Below, in pieces: positions 41,031 to 50,702 of a DNA stretch of 62,918 bases (within the stretch, counting starts at the first letter, position 1; the number at the start of each line of letters is the position of its first letter). The notes beneath the pieces are model-generated. The model did not search any database. It saw only the letters and a program-made list of their open reading frames with translations, and was not told the DNA's origin. Both the position numbers and the translations under genes were made by a program. The stretch is from Myxococcales bacterium (GTDB taxonomy: Bacteria > Myxococcota > Myxococcia > Myxococcales > JAKAPL01): the NCBI GenBank assembly GCA_021807105.1, contig JAKAPL010000014.1:1-62918 (forward strand), written 5' to 3'.

Positions 41031-41268
41031 CCCGTCTTATTCACGGTCCGGCTGCTGCGGCGTCCGATCCCGCGCCTCCCGAAGGGGGGCTTGCCACCCC
41101 TACAACGACATGGGGGGTGCTCGTTCCTTCTTCCTGCGGGGGGCTTGCCACCCTCCAAACGACGTGGGGGGAGGTGCTTTACGCCCGCCTCGGCGGTCGT
41201 CGCTCTCGCTTGCCCTTCTCGGCTGCGGTCTCGAACGCCTCGCTACGCCGTACCGTGAATAAGACGGG
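41031..41268. repeat. MITE-like element, copy F (long form)
   Basis: A 238-bp copy in the orientation of E, with both ends intact (41031-41046 and 41253-41268) and two palindromic modules inside. It is flanked on both sides by TTCAA, a likely 5-bp target duplication. It sits between the TonB-receptor promoter and the mglB promoter and could insulate them. Confidence 0.88.
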
Positions 41269-41333
41269 TTCAATGGTCCTCGGACCATACGGGGTATCGG
41301 GAACGGGAGCGGGTTTCAGCGACGACGCGGGGT

Positions 41334-41341
41334 GGGGGGGG
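41334..41341. repeat. G8 tract upstream of mglB
   Basis: Eight Gs in a row, 32 bp before the -35 box of the proposed mglB promoter. Tracts of this length can change length by slippage. Confidence 0.6.
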
Positions 41342-41372
41342 CGAAACTTGGGTCAGCTCCACGGGGAGCGCC

Positions 41373-41401
41373 TTGCCGGCCAGCGGCGGGTCTGGTATCT
41401 G
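41373..41401 (+). promoter_or_regulatory. Possible promoter of mglBA
   Basis: TTGCCG (41373-41378), a 17-bp spacer and TATCTG (41396-41401). Transcription would begin near 41408, 46 nt before the mglB start. Confidence 0.45.
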
Positions 41402-41453
41402 GTACGAAACCGCGAGGACGAGCCCCCCGGTTCGACCCGCGCCCGCGCCGACG

Positions 41454-41930
41454 ATGAATACTCAGATGGTGATGTACGAGGAGGAGTTCCGCCAGATCAC
41501 GGGGGTCTGTGAGCGTCTCGCCCGCGAGGCCACCGCGAAGGTCGTCTTCCTCGTGGACAAGAACGGGCAGCTCATCGCAAGCTGCGGGCAGACCGCCGAC
41601 ATCGACACGACGTCCCTCGCGTCCCTGACCGCCGGGAACATCGCCGCTACGGGCGGACTCGCCAAGCTCATCGGGGAGAAGGAGTTCTCGATCCTCTTCC
41701 ACGAGGGCGAACGCGACAACCTCCACATCACGATCGTAGGGGGGCGCGTGATCCTGGTCGTCATCTTCGACAACCGGACGTCGCTCGGCCTCGTGCGGCT
41801 GCGCGTCAAGAAGGCGGGAGAGGAACTCGGTCGGGTCTTCGACGGCCTCATGAAGAAGGTGGCCTCGCCCGCGGCGGCGCCGCTCGCCGAGATCACCGAC
41901 GAGGACATCGATCACCTCTTCAGCGAGTAG
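41454..41930 (+). CDS. mglB: MglB, roadblock/LC7 GTPase-activating protein
   Basis: A 158-residue protein of the Roadblock/LC7 family. MglB is the GAP of MglA and together they set front-rear polarity in Myxococcus. The start MYEEEFRQITGVCERL, the VVFLVDKNGQLIASCGQ core, TAGNIAATGGLAKLIGEKEFSILFHEG and IVGGRVILVVIFD are close to known MglB. ATG 41454 is chosen because it begins the conserved domain (MNTQMVMYEEEF). mglA follows after 21 bp, the same gene order as in Myxococcus. Confidence 0.94.
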   Translation: MNTQMVMYEEEFRQITGVCERLAREATAKVVFLVDKNGQLIASCGQTADIDTTSLASLTAGNIAATGGLAKLIGEKEFSILFHEGERDNLHITIVGGRVILVVIFDNRTSLGLVRLRVKKAGEELGRVFDGLMKKVASPAAAPLAEITDEDIDHLFSE

Positions 41931-41951
41931 CGAGAGGAGCGCCAGGAAAAC

Positions 41952-42539
41952 GTGTCTTTCATCAACTACTCGTCCCGTGAGATTAGCTGCAAGATCGTCT
42001 ACTACGGCCCTGGACTCTGCGGGAAGACGACGAACCTCCAGTACATCTACGCGAAGACCAACCCTGCGGCGAAGGGGAAGATGATCTCCCTGGCGACCGA
42101 GACCGATCGGACCCTCTTCTTCGACTTCCTGCCGCTCTCCCTGGCCGAGATCCGGGGCTTCAAGACGCGCTTCCACCTGTACACGGTTCCGGGGCAGGTC
42201 TTCTACGACGCCTCGCGCAAGCTGATCCTGAAGGGGGTGGATGGCGTGGTCTTCGTCGCCGATTCCCAGATCGAGCGGCTGGAGGCGAACCTCGAGTCGT
42301 TCGACAACCTGCGGGTCAACCTAGCCGAGCAGGGGTACGACCTCGCGAAGGTCCCGCTCGTGGTGCAGTACAACAAGCGCGACCTCCCGAACGCGGTTCC
42401 GATCGAGGAGCTGCGCGGTGGTCTGAACGTCGTCGGAGTCCCGGAGTATCAGGCCGTCGCGCCGACCGGCGTGGGGGTCTTCGACACCCTGAAGGCCGTC
42501 GCGAAGCTCGTCCTCACCGAGCTCAGGAAGGGCGGTTAG
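41952..42539 (+). CDS. mglA: MglA, Ras-like polarity GTPase
   Basis: A 195-residue small GTPase with a GTG start and AGGA upstream. The P loop is [11 protein letters not shown] (residues 19-29), close to the diagnostic MglA loop; the switch region [20 protein letters not shown] and the base-recognition NKRD are intact. MglA-GTP recruits the gliding machinery and type IV pili at the cell pole. Here it is followed by a Glt/Nfs-like envelope complex, with an extra promoter 40 bp after its stop. All catalytic motifs look functional. Confidence 0.96.
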   Translation: MSFINYSSREISCKIVYYGPGLCGKTTNLQYIYAKTNPAAKGKMISLATETDRTLFFDFLPLSLAEIRGFKTRFHLYTVPGQVFYDASRKLILKGVDGVVFVADSQIERLEANLESFDNLRVNLAEQGYDLAKVPLVVQYNKRDLPNAVPIEELRGGLNVVGVPEYQAVAPTGVGVFDTLKAVAKLVLTELRKGG

Positions 42540-42578
42540 ATGCCTCGCGGGACTCGCACGCTCCGCGCGAGCCGAGGT

Positions 42579-42607
42579 TTGACTTCCATGCAGTGCCACC
42601 CTATAAC
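42579..42607 (+). promoter_or_regulatory. Sigma70-type promoter for the envelope-complex genes
   Basis: TTGACT (42579-42584), an exact 17-bp spacer and TATAAC (42602-42607), one of the best promoters in the window. Transcription would start near 42614, 70 nt before ATG 42684. It lets the complex be made independently of mglBA. Confidence 0.7.
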
Positions 42608-42683
42608 GATCGCTCGCTCGGGGCCTTCGCCGGCGCCCGGCATTCAGAGGCCGATGCCTCTCTCCTCGCAACCGGGGGCCGTC

Positions 42684-43403
42684 ATGCGCAAGGCTTCTCT
42701 CTCACTGCTTCTCGCCGTCGGGCTCGCGTGGGCTGGCCCGGCCGCCGCGGGCGAGGCGGGCGCTCCGGCGGCGCAGCCCGGTCCCGAAGCGAAGGCGGCC
42801 CCGCCTGCGGCCCCCGAGGCGGCCGCGCCTGCGGCCGGGGACGCGTTCGACATCAAGATCAAGGGCATCGAAGAGCAGGTCAACGATTTGAAGGAGAAGA
42901 TCTTTCGGACGAAGTCGCGGCTGCTGCTCCTCCAGGAGACGGTGCTCGGAGGCGACATCTCCAGCAGCGCCAAGGCGGTCATCATCCACGAGAACGACAT
43001 GGGTTCGTCGTTCGTGTTGGAGAGCGCCGCGTACGCCCTCGACGGAGCCCCGATCTTCGCCAAGGTGGACAACGGTGGGGACCTCGCCGGACAACAGCAG
43101 TTCCCGATCTTCAACGGCCAGATCGTCCCCGGCAACCACCAGATCGCCGTCCGCCTCGTCTATCGCGGGCATGGGTACGGCTTCTTCACCTACCTCGAAG
43201 GGTTCAAGTTCAAGGTCCAGTCGAGCTACACGTTCGACGCCGAGCCGGGCCGCGTCTCGGTGGTCAAGGTCGTGGGGTTCGAGAAGGGGGGCATTACCAC
43301 CGACATCAAGGATCGCCCGGCGGTGCGGTACGACATCGAGGTCAGCAAGGAAAAACCCGGCGTGCCCGGGGCGTCCGCGCCCTCCGCCGAGAAGGCCCAG
43401 TGA
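42684..43403 (+). CDS. Exported coiled-coil/beta protein of the envelope-complex operon
   Basis: A 239-residue exported protein. It has a signal peptide (LSLLLAVGLAWAGPAAAGEA), an Ala/Pro/Glu linker, a short coiled coil (FDIKIKGIEEQVNDLKEKIF) and a beta-rich domain (AVIIHENDMGSSFVLESAAY, PGNHQIAVRLVYRGHGYGFF). The Ala/Pro-rich part may cause false dihydrolipoamide acetyltransferase annotations; no lipoyl domain is seen. It is the first gene after the promoter at 42579-42607 and overlaps the next gene by 4 bp (GTGA), so it is probably a periplasmic part of the same complex. ATG 42684 is chosen because it begins the signal peptide. Confidence 0.8.
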   Translation: MRKASLSLLLAVGLAWAGPAAAGEAGAPAAQPGPEAKAAPPAAPEAAAPAAGDAFDIKIKGIEEQVNDLKEKIFRTKSRLLLLQETVLGGDISSSAKAVIIHENDMGSSFVLESAAYALDGAPIFAKVDNGGDLAGQQQFPIFNGQIVPGNHQIAVRLVYRGHGYGFFTYLEGFKFKVQSSYTFDAEPGRVSVVKVVGFEKGGITTDIKDRPAVRYDIEVSKEKPGVPGASAPSAEKAQ

Positions 43404-45742
43404 TCGGAGGGGGGCCAGGGCGCATCCTCGCGTCGCTCGTCCTCTCCGCGGTGACGGCGTCGGCCGCCGAACCGCCGGCCATCGACTTGCGGCAGGTGGC
43501 CCACGAGGTCGACCAGGTCGAGCGCGGGGTCCAGGCGGCGGCCGACCAGATGGATCTGGTCCAGCACGGCTACGTCGATCGGATCGACAGCGGTACGGCG
43601 GAAAGCCTGGAGAAGCGTTACGGGAAGGCCGAGCTCTACTTCCTCCTCCAGGATTATGTCGCGGCGAGCGTCCTCCTCCTCGACGTGGTCCTGACGCCGG
43701 AGTTCCGCGCGAGCCGCCACTACGTCGACGGGCTCTACTATCTCGGCGAGGCTCTGTACCGACAGAAGGATTACCTCGGCGCGAAGCAGTATTTGAGGCA
43801 AGTCATCGACGCCGGGCCCAGCCACTTCCGCTTCGAGGACGCGCTGGGGCGTTACCTGGACATCGCGGCCCGGACGAACGACTACCGCGACCTGGACCGA
43901 TACGCCGAGGTGTTCAAGGGCAACGGGCGCAGCGCGCCGGCCATCCAGTACCTGCTCGGCAAGGCAGCCTACGGGCGGCACGACCTGCCCACATCCGAGC
44001 GGTTGTCTCGGGCGATTGCCCTGTTCGAGGGGATCGCGCCCGGCCCGCACTATCTCCAGGCACGCTACTTCATCGGCGCCTGCCAGGTCGAGGCAGGGAA
44101 CCTCGCCGGGGCCCTGAAGGAGTTCACGACCGTTGCGCGGTCGCGGGCGAGCGATTCCTCCGACGCGGCGGTGCGGGAGCTGGCCTGGTTGGCCATGGGG
44201 CGGATCGACTACCAACTGGGTCGTTACGACGCGGCGCTCGATGCGTACCAGCAGATCCCCGAGAGCTCGTCTTCCTTCTATGACGCCCTCTACGAGATCG
44301 CGTGGACGTACGTGAAGAAGCGCGATTACGAGGATGCGGGCAAGGCGGTCGACCTCATCCTCCTGGGGGCGCCGGCGACGAAGTTGACCCCCCGCGCGAA
44401 CCTGCTCAAGGGGCACCTGCTCCTTCGGCTCAAGAAGTTCGGCGAGGCAGAGGAGAGCTACAATTCGGTCATCAACAAGTATGGCCCCGTGCGCGACGAG
44501 ATCGACGCCTTGCTCGAGGTCCACGCCGATCCCGCCGCGTACTTCGAGCAGCTTTTGACGGAGAAGGGCAAGACGTTCGACGTCGCGACGCTCCTGCCTC
44601 CCGCGGCCCGGCAATGGGCAGACTCGCAACGGGACGTGGCCGAGGCGCAAGAGGTCGTCAGCGACCTACAGCAGAGCCAGGCCGGGATTACGACGGCGCA
44701 GGAGATCGTGGACCACGTGAAACGCCGGCTGGCCGCGGCCGGGACCATGGAAGCGTTCCCGGCGCTGCAAGAGGGGTATGCGCGGGCTTCGGCCGTCGAC
44801 AACGCGCTGCTCGCGTACGATCGCCAGGCTGTCGGCATCGAGCAGGATGTCGTCGCGGCGGGGTTGTCGCCGGCGCAGCGGAAAGCGCTCCTCGCGGCTC
44901 GGGCCGAACGCGCCGCGCTGCAACCGCGGTTCGACGCGTTGCCTAAGAGCGAGGCGGACGTGGATTCCCGGCGCGCCGTTCTCGTCCACCACCTTTCGGA
45001 GCTTGGGAGGGAGCTGTTCCGGCTCTCGCTCGTCGTCCAGTCGGAGCGGGCACAGATCGTGGCGATCCGGCAGGCGGAGGAGGCCGGCGTCCGCCAGAGC
45101 GCGGCTCCAGCGGATCAGGCGCGCTTCGCGAGCCGGGTGGACGCCGAGTTGGCGGGACTTGACGACCTCGACCGGCAGATCGACAGCCTGCGGCGAACGG
45201 TCAAAGACGGAGAGACGCTCGCCGCGGGGGCGGGTTCCAGCGAAGACGCCGAGCTGCGGCGGCAGTACGCCGAGGCCGTCGATCGCGAGGCCGACCTGCT
45301 GGCGCAGGCGCGGGCGGCGACCGGCGGGGAGGCACTCGATCTCGCCGGACGGCTCGAGACGCAGCGTCACCGCATCGAGAGCTTGCGGCGGCGGGCCGCC
45401 GACGCGATGGAAACGTTCCGTCGGGCGGCGCTGGCGAAGGCCGCGGTGATTCGTGAGAAGATCGCGCTCGAGAACCGGAACCTCGACGACTACTCGCGGG
45501 AGGTGGCTGCCGCGCAGGGTGCGGCGGGCGGGCTCGTCGGCCGGATGGCCTTCGCCTCGTTCGAGAAGGTCCGCCGGTCGTTCCATGACCTCGTTCTCAA
45601 GGCCGACGTCGGCATCATCGACGTCGCCTGGACGCGCAAGCTGACCGAGACGACGAAGATCCAGAAGCTCGCGTCACAGAAAGACCACGAGCTGGGTGTT
45701 CTGGACGACGACTTCCGCGAAGTCCTGGGCGAGGTCAAGTGA
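43400..45742 (+). CDS. Periplasmic TPR/coiled-coil protein (GltC/NfsC-like by position)
   Basis: A 780-residue protein starting at GTG 43400 with a signal peptide (ILASLVLSAVTASAAEP). Residues 60-370 are TPR-like repeats (RYGKAELYFLLQDYVAASVL, LYYLGEALYRQKDYLGAKQY, YFIGACQVEAGNLAGALKEF); residues 400-740 are coiled coil with many Ala, Glu and Arg. In the Myxococcus Glt and Nfs complexes a periplasmic TPR protein (C) precedes D, E, F and G; this gene holds that place. Sequence alone shows only the fold. It overlaps both neighbours by 4 bp. Confidence 0.8.
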   Translation: MIGGGPGRILASLVLSAVTASAAEPPAIDLRQVAHEVDQVERGVQAAADQMDLVQHGYVDRIDSGTAESLEKRYGKAELYFLLQDYVAASVLLLDVVLTPEFRASRHYVDGLYYLGEALYRQKDYLGAKQYLRQVIDAGPSHFRFEDALGRYLDIAARTNDYRDLDRYAEVFKGNGRSAPAIQYLLGKAAYGRHDLPTSERLSRAIALFEGIAPGPHYLQARYFIGACQVEAGNLAGALKEFTTVARSRASDSSDAAVRELAWLAMGRIDYQLGRYDAALDAYQQIPESSSSFYDALYEIAWTYVKKRDYEDAGKAVDLILLGAPATKLTPRANLLKGHLLLRLKKFGEAEESYNSVINKYGPVRDEIDALLEVHADPAAYFEQLLTEKGKTFDVATLLPPAARQWADSQRDVAEAQEVVSDLQQSQAGITTAQEIVDHVKRRLAAAGTMEAFPALQEGYARASAVDNALLAYDRQAVGIEQDVVAAGLSPAQRKALLAARAERAALQPRFDALPKSEADVDSRRAVLVHHLSELGRELFRLSLVVQSERAQIVAIRQAEEAGVRQSAAPADQARFASRVDAELAGLDDLDRQIDSLRRTVKDGETLAAGAGSSEDAELRRQYAEAVDREADLLAQARAATGGEALDLAGRLETQRHRIESLRRRAADAMETFRRAALAKAAVIREKIALENRNLDDYSREVAAAQGAAGGLVGRMAFASFEKVRRSFHDLVLKADVGIIDVAWTRKLTETTKIQKLASQKDHELGVLDDDFREVLGEVK

Positions 45743-48700
45743 GGAGCCCGCTCCCCAGCGGCCTGCTCTGGATCTCGCTCCTCGCCGTCGGAGCGGGGGC
45801 TGACGCCGCGCCGACGCCGCCGCCGGCTGCCTCCGCGCCCGCACTGCCCGCCGTGGCCGCTTCCGAGCCGCTTCCAACGACCTGCGGCCCGGAGACCGAG
45901 GCCGCCAGGGCGGTCCAGCGAATGCGCGCCGCCGCGGCGGTCTCTTCCGGCGTCGCTCGGCGAATCAAGCAGGTCAAGAGCCGAACAGGCGAGGATGCCG
46001 CGCGCAAGGAGTTCCTGGATGTCGAGGGGCAGTACCAGACCGAATCGGTCGACTACCGTGACGAGATTCACCGGATCGTAGAGCGGCAGTTCAATGAGCG
46101 GCGCGCGCAGCTCTCCGAATCGTACGAACGGGCGATCCATGACGCCGAGGGCATCGAACGCAAAGAGCGCAAGGACGCGATTGCCCTCTTCGAGGAGTTC
46201 CTCGCGCGCTACCCGAATGATACGACATACAGCCCCAATGCCTCGTTCCGGCTCGCTGAACTCTACTACGAGAAGAGCGAGGACGATTACAACGTCGCGA
46301 TGGACACTTATCAGTCCAGATTCAAGGAGTGGCGCGCCGATTCCGGGCAGCCGGAGCCCGTCCAGCCAGCGTACGACTTCGGGCCTTCGATCCGCCTCTA
46401 CGAGAAGATGCTCGCGACTTGGCCATCGTACCAATTCGCGGACGCGGTCTACTACCTCCTAGGCTACTGCGACGAACAGCAGGGCGATCAGTCTGGCGCC
46501 GACCGGGCCTTCGCGGCCCTCATCGAGCACTTCCCCGCGAGTCGCTTCGTCCCCGAGGCCTGGCTGCGCCAGGGTGAATACTACTTCGACGCGGTCTCCG
46601 GCGATCCGACGGCCGATCTGAAGAAGGCGGCCGTCGCCTATCAGCACGTCCTCGAACACCCCGACCAGCCGCTCTACGACAAGGCGATTTACAAGCTCGG
46701 CTGGACCTACTACCGCCTCGATGATTACACGAACGCGGTTCAGACCTTCGTTCGCCTCCTCGACTATTACGAGAAGAAGGCCGGCGGGAAGGGGCTGAAG
46801 GCGGGCGACATGGCGAGGGAGGCGTTGCAGTATACGGCGATCTGCTTCGCGGACGACAAGTGGGGCGGGCCCGACAAGGCGGAGGCCTACTTCGCGTCGC
46901 TCGGAGGCCGCCCGTACGAACGGGAGATTTACAAGCGTCTAGGGGATATCTACTACGACGAGACGCATACCGACCTCGCGGTGGCAGCCTACGAGCTGGC
47001 CCTGGCGCGCCAGCCTCTCGCTCCCGACGCGCCGCTCATCCAGGCGAAGATCGTGCAGGCCTACACGCGGGACCGGGCGTTCAACAAGCAAGCGGCAGCC
47101 CGTGAAAAACTCGTCTCGACCTACGCGGAGGGGACGCCGTGGTTCGAGGCCAACCGCGGCAACACGGACGCGGTCATCTCCGCCCGCCAGATGGCGGAGC
47201 GCGCCTTGCGCGACGCGGCCGTCTACCACATCGAGCAGGCCATCGCGTACAAGAAGGACGGGAAGGTCGATCTCGCGTTCACCGAGTATAAGACGGCGGC
47301 GGCGGCCTTTGGCGAGTACCTGCGTCGTTACCCGCGAGCCAAGGACGTCTACGAGCTGACTTACTACTACGCCGATTCGCTTTACAACTCGCTGCAGTTC
47401 CCGGCCGCGGCGCGCGAGTACGGGATCGTCCGGGATTCGTCCGCCGGTCACCAGCATGAGCGCGAGGCCGCCCACGACGTCGTGCTCGCTTGGCAGAACG
47501 AGATCGACCGCCTCCAACAGGTGGGACAACTCCCCGCGAAGCCGGTCCTGCGCAGCACCGATCGCAAGGAGGTTCCTCGCCCCGAGGCCTTGCCCGCTCC
47601 GTACCAGGACCTCGTTCATTCCTCGGATGCTTTCGTCAACTTGTTCCCGTCCGATCCGTTGGCCCCCGCGGTGGCCTACAAGGCGGCCGAGGACTTCTAC
47701 GTCTTCAACCAGTTCGATGAGGCTCGCTGCCGCTTCCGCGACATCGTCGCCCGCTGGCCGCAGAACGAGGTCGCGCAGTACGCGGCCAACCTCACGATCG
47801 AGACTTACCTCGCGACGAAGGACTGGGCCCACGTCACCAGCGCCACCACTCAACTCCTCTCCGCATCGAGCGGGGTGGTCCAGAAGGGCTCTGAGCTGGA
47901 GCAGACGCTGGTCAAGTTCCAACTCGCGGGCATCTTCAAGTTGGCGGATCAAGAGATGGCGGCTGGGCACTATGAGAAGGCCGGCAAGCTATACTTGGAG
48001 CTCGTGCAGAAGAATCCCCAGCACGAATTCGCGGACAAGGCACTCAACAATGCCGCGGTCTGCTACGAAAAGACGCGCCGCTTCGACACCGCGCTCAAGA
48101 TCTACGAGCGGATCATCACCGAGTATCCGAACAGCAGCCTCGCCGATCAGGCCCTCTTCCGCGTGGCGTCTGACGCCGAGCAGTCGTACGACTTCGACAA
48201 GGCGATCAACCGATATCTTCTCCTCGTCGACAAGTACCCGAACTCCAAGAATCGGGCGGCGGCGCTCTACGATGCAGCCCGCGACCTCGAAGGGCTCCAG
48301 CGGTACGCTGAGGCCGCTAAAGCGTATCGCCGCTACGCCGAGATGTTCCCGGATCAGCCCGACGCTCCGCAGAACCTCTTCCGGTCGGCGTTGGTCTACG
48401 ACAAGATGAAGGACTACGCGGCGGCCATCCGGGCCTTCCAGGAGTTCGACCGCAAGTTCGACCGCGATTCCGCGCAGGCCGAGCTGGTGGTCATGGCCCG
48501 CCTGAAGATCGCGCAGGACTACGGGGCGCTCGACGAGGATCGGCAACGGATCGCGGCGCTCAAGGACACCCTCAAGACCTACGATCGGCTTGGCCTCGGT
48601 CCAGACAAGGAACGAGCGGCAGACGCAGCGGCGGAAGCCCAGTTCGACCTGCTCGAAGAGCAGTTCGCGGGCTACGACCGGCTCAAGATCCACGGCTCAG

Positions 48701-49197
48701 GCAAGGCCCTCGCCCGAACCTTCAAGGAGAAGATGGATGCGGCCAAGCGGCTTCGGGACGCCTACGGCGATCTCGTCCGGTTCAAGCGGCCGGAGTGGAT
48801 CCTGGCGGCGTTCTACCGGAAGGCCAATGTTCTCGAGCACTTCGCGAACTCGATCTATGACGCGCCCGTGCCACCGGAGGTCAAGCGGCTTGGTGACGAG
48901 GCCATCGGCATTTACCAGGACGCCTTGGCGCAGAAGGCGACGGCGCTCGAAACGCAGGCCGTCGCGGACTATGAAGCGACACTCGACCAGGCTCACAAGC
49001 TCCACGTCGTCAACCGCTGGACGAAGCGAACCCTCGAGAGTCTCAATCATTACCGGCCGCAGGAGTTCCCGCTGCTCAAGGAGACCCGGCAAGAACTCGC
49101 CTTCGACGTGCTGTCGCCTGCGCCGCTGGCCCCGAGTCTCGACGGCTTCCCTCCTCCTGTCGCGGGCGAGAACAAGCTCGGGGAGGGCGGGAAATGA
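45739..49197 (+). CDS. Giant periplasmic TPR protein (GltD/AgmU- or NfsD-like)
   Basis: A 1152-residue exported protein with a signal peptide (LLWISLLAVGAGADAA) and TPR-type repeats through most of its length (FEEFLARYPNDTTYSPNASF, YYLLGYCDEQQGDQSGADRA, IYKLGWTYYRLDDYTNAVQT, KIYERIITEYPNSSLADQAL, AAKAYRRYAEMFPDQPDAPQ). Size, repeat type and place in the operon match AgmU/GltD of the gliding complex or its spore-coat paralogue NfsD. It would scaffold the periplasmic part between the inner- and outer-membrane components. GTG start and ATGA end overlap its neighbours. Confidence 0.85.
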   Translation: MRSPLPSGLLWISLLAVGAGADAAPTPPPAASAPALPAVAASEPLPTTCGPETEAARAVQRMRAAAAVSSGVARRIKQVKSRTGEDAARKEFLDVEGQYQTESVDYRDEIHRIVERQFNERRAQLSESYERAIHDAEGIERKERKDAIALFEEFLARYPNDTTYSPNASFRLAELYYEKSEDDYNVAMDTYQSRFKEWRADSGQPEPVQPAYDFGPSIRLYEKMLATWPSYQFADAVYYLLGYCDEQQGDQSGADRAFAALIEHFPASRFVPEAWLRQGEYYFDAVSGDPTADLKKAAVAYQHVLEHPDQPLYDKAIYKLGWTYYRLDDYTNAVQTFVRLLDYYEKKAGGKGLKAGDMAREALQYTAICFADDKWGGPDKAEAYFASLGGRPYEREIYKRLGDIYYDETHTDLAVAAYELALARQPLAPDAPLIQAKIVQAYTRDRAFNKQAAAREKLVSTYAEGTPWFEANRGNTDAVISARQMAERALRDAAVYHIEQAIAYKKDGKVDLAFTEYKTAAAAFGEYLRRYPRAKDVYELTYYYADSLYNSLQFPAAAREYGIVRDSSAGHQHEREAAHDVVLAWQNEIDRLQQVGQLPAKPVLRSTDRKEVPRPEALPAPYQDLVHSSDAFVNLFPSDPLAPAVAYKAAEDFYVFNQFDEARCRFRDIVARWPQNEVAQYAANLTIETYLATKDWAHVTSATTQLLSASSGVVQKGSELEQTLVKFQLAGIFKLADQEMAAGHYEKAGKLYLELVQKNPQHEFADKALNNAAVCYEKTRRFDTALKIYERIITEYPNSSLADQALFRVASDAEQSYDFDKAINRYLLLVDKYPNSKNRAAALYDAARDLEGLQRYAEAAKAYRRYAEMFPDQPDAPQNLFRSALVYDKMKDYAAAIRAFQEFDRKFDRDSAQAELVVMARLKIAQDYGALDEDRQRIAALKDTLKTYDRLGLGPDKERAADAAAEAQFDLLEEQFAGYDRLKIHGSGKALARTFKEKMDAAKRLRDAYGDLVRFKRPEWILAAFYRKANVLEHFANSIYDAPVPPEVKRLGDEAIGIYQDALAQKATALETQAVADYEATLDQAHKLHVVNRWTKRTLESLNHYRPQEFPLLKETRQELAFDVLSPAPLAPSLDGFPPPVAGENKLGEGGK

Positions 49198-50702
49198 CCT
49201 GGCATCGCCGAACCTTGTTCGCCGCGGTCGGGCTGGCCGTGACGGCGTGCGCCAGCAGCCCTCCCAGGCCGGAGCCGGCCGAGGAGACGCCGCCCGCCGG
49301 GAGGGCGAAGAAGCCCGCGTCGGCGGCAGTGACTCCGCCAGCGGGTACCGCCGCCGTGCAGTCTGCGAACGCGGCGCCGCCCCCCGCCGCGACAGCGAAC
49401 GTCGCGAGGCGCGACTTCGACGATGCCGTCCAGCGGGCGCGGGAGGGGGATTGCAAGTCGGCCATCCCGTTGCTCGATTCGGCAGTGCAGGACAGCCCGC
49501 GGCTGGGGTGGGCGTACTATGATCTTGGGGTCTGTTACGAGCGGACCGGGCAGGTGGAACGAGCCGCCGACGCCTACCGGCGCGCGGCCGATCTCCAGCC
49601 AGCGGCCATTCAGGCCACGGACAACCTCACGCGCCTCTACTTGCGCGTGGGGCGGGCGAGCACCGCCGAGTCGGTCCTCGGTGATCTCGCCGCCCGCCAC
49701 CCGAAGGCGGTCGCCCTCCACGATGACCTCGCCCGGGTGTTCGAGGCCGAAGGGCGATACGATCGCGCGGCGGACGAGGCCAAGAAGGTACTCAAGGTGG
49801 ATGAGCGCAATGTTCCGGCTATGCTCGAGCTCGCCTCGATCTTCTACCATCGCAAGCAGTTCGAGCTCGCCCGGATGGTGACCGAGAACGCTCGCCAGAT
49901 CGACTCCTCGAACCCGCTGGTGTTCAACACCCTCGGCTTCCTCGACCTCGCCGACAAGAACAAGGCCCTCGCGCTCGAGGACTTCCGGCAGGCGGTGACC
50001 CTGGACGGAGCTCTCCCCGAGGCGCAGAACAACTTGGGCGCGCTGCTCGTCGAGATCCAGGACTACCCCGACGCGATCCAGCATCTCCAGGCGGCGGTGA
50101 AGGCTGAACCCTCCTTCGTCGCGGCGCGGGTCAACCTGGGCAACGCCTACCACGGCAACAAGCAAGACGACCTCGCGTTGAGGGAGTATCGCAGGGCTTT
50201 GGAGATCGACCCCGCCCACAAGGACATCTACTTCGATCTTGGGCTGCTGTTCCTCGACGGTTCAATCCCCGGCGTTGCGCCGCTCGACCGGCTGAGTCAG
50301 GCGGTGGCGTATCTGAAGAAGTTCCGGGATGCGGGGGGGGGGGATCCGAAGCTCGACCGGTACCTGGGAGATGCGCAGAAGGCCATCGCGCAGGAGACCC
50401 GGCACGAGGAGATCGATCGCCGCAACAAGCTGCGTGCGGCGGAGGCGGCGAAGAAGAAGGCGGCCGCGGCGGCGCAGAAAGCCGCCGAGGCTCAGAGAGC
50501 CGCGGGAGCCAACCAGGCTGCAATGCCCCAGAACGCGACGTCCGGAGTACGTCCCGCTTCGCTGACGGCCGGCGGCGAGAAAATTGGCGACAAGCTCGGG
50601 GACGCGGACATCGGGGCGCCGGCACGGCCGACGAGTTCGAAAGCCGCCGCGGCGCAGCCCCCGCCCGCGCCTGCCGCGGACAAGCTCGGAGACGAAAAGT
50701 GA
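49194..50702 (+). CDS. TPR lipoprotein (GltE/AglT- or NfsE-like) with internal G11 tract
   Basis: A 502-residue lipoprotein with lipobox AVTAC and an Ala/Pro linker, then about eight TPR units (WAYYDLGVCYERTGQVERAA, PEAQNNLGALLVEIQDYPDA, RVNLGNAYHGNKQDDLALRE, KDIYFDLGLLFLDGSIPGVA). The C-terminal 110 residues are an Ala/Lys-rich helix and a disordered tail. Size and order fit GltE/AglT. Eleven Gs in a row at 50333-50343 encode the end of Ala380, Gly381-383 and the start of Asp384; a one-base change there would remove the C-terminal 120 residues. Overlaps of 4 bp join it to both neighbours. Confidence 0.86.
   Translation: MTWHRRTLFAAVGLAVTACASSPPRPEPAEETPPAGRAKKPASAAVTPPAGTAAVQSANAAPPPAATANVARRDFDDAVQRAREGDCKSAIPLLDSAVQDSPRLGWAYYDLGVCYERTGQVERAADAYRRAADLQPAAIQATDNLTRLYLRVGRASTAESVLGDLAARHPKAVALHDDLARVFEAEGRYDRAADEAKKVLKVDERNVPAMLELASIFYHRKQFELARMVTENARQIDSSNPLVFNTLGFLDLADKNKALALEDFRQAVTLDGALPEAQNNLGALLVEIQDYPDAIQHLQAAVKAEPSFVAARVNLGNAYHGNKQDDLALREYRRALEIDPAHKDIYFDLGLLFLDGSIPGVAPLDRLSQAVAYLKKFRDAGGGDPKLDRYLGDAQKAIAQETRHEEIDRRNKLRAAEAAKKKAAAAAQKAAEAQRAAGANQAAMPQNATSGVRPASLTAGGEKIGDKLGDADIGAPARPTSSKAAAAQPPPAPAADKLGDEK
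50333..50343. repeat. G11 homopolymer inside the GltE-like gene
   Basis: Eleven consecutive Gs within the coding frame. Such tracts are typical slippage sites of phase-variable genes, and they are also hard to sequence. In the given length the frame is open. Confidence 0.85.

Noticed and set aside
42593-43399. An N-terminal extension of the periplasmic TPR protein.
   Set aside because: It lies in another frame of the exported coiled-coil gene; the signal peptide starts at GTG 43400.
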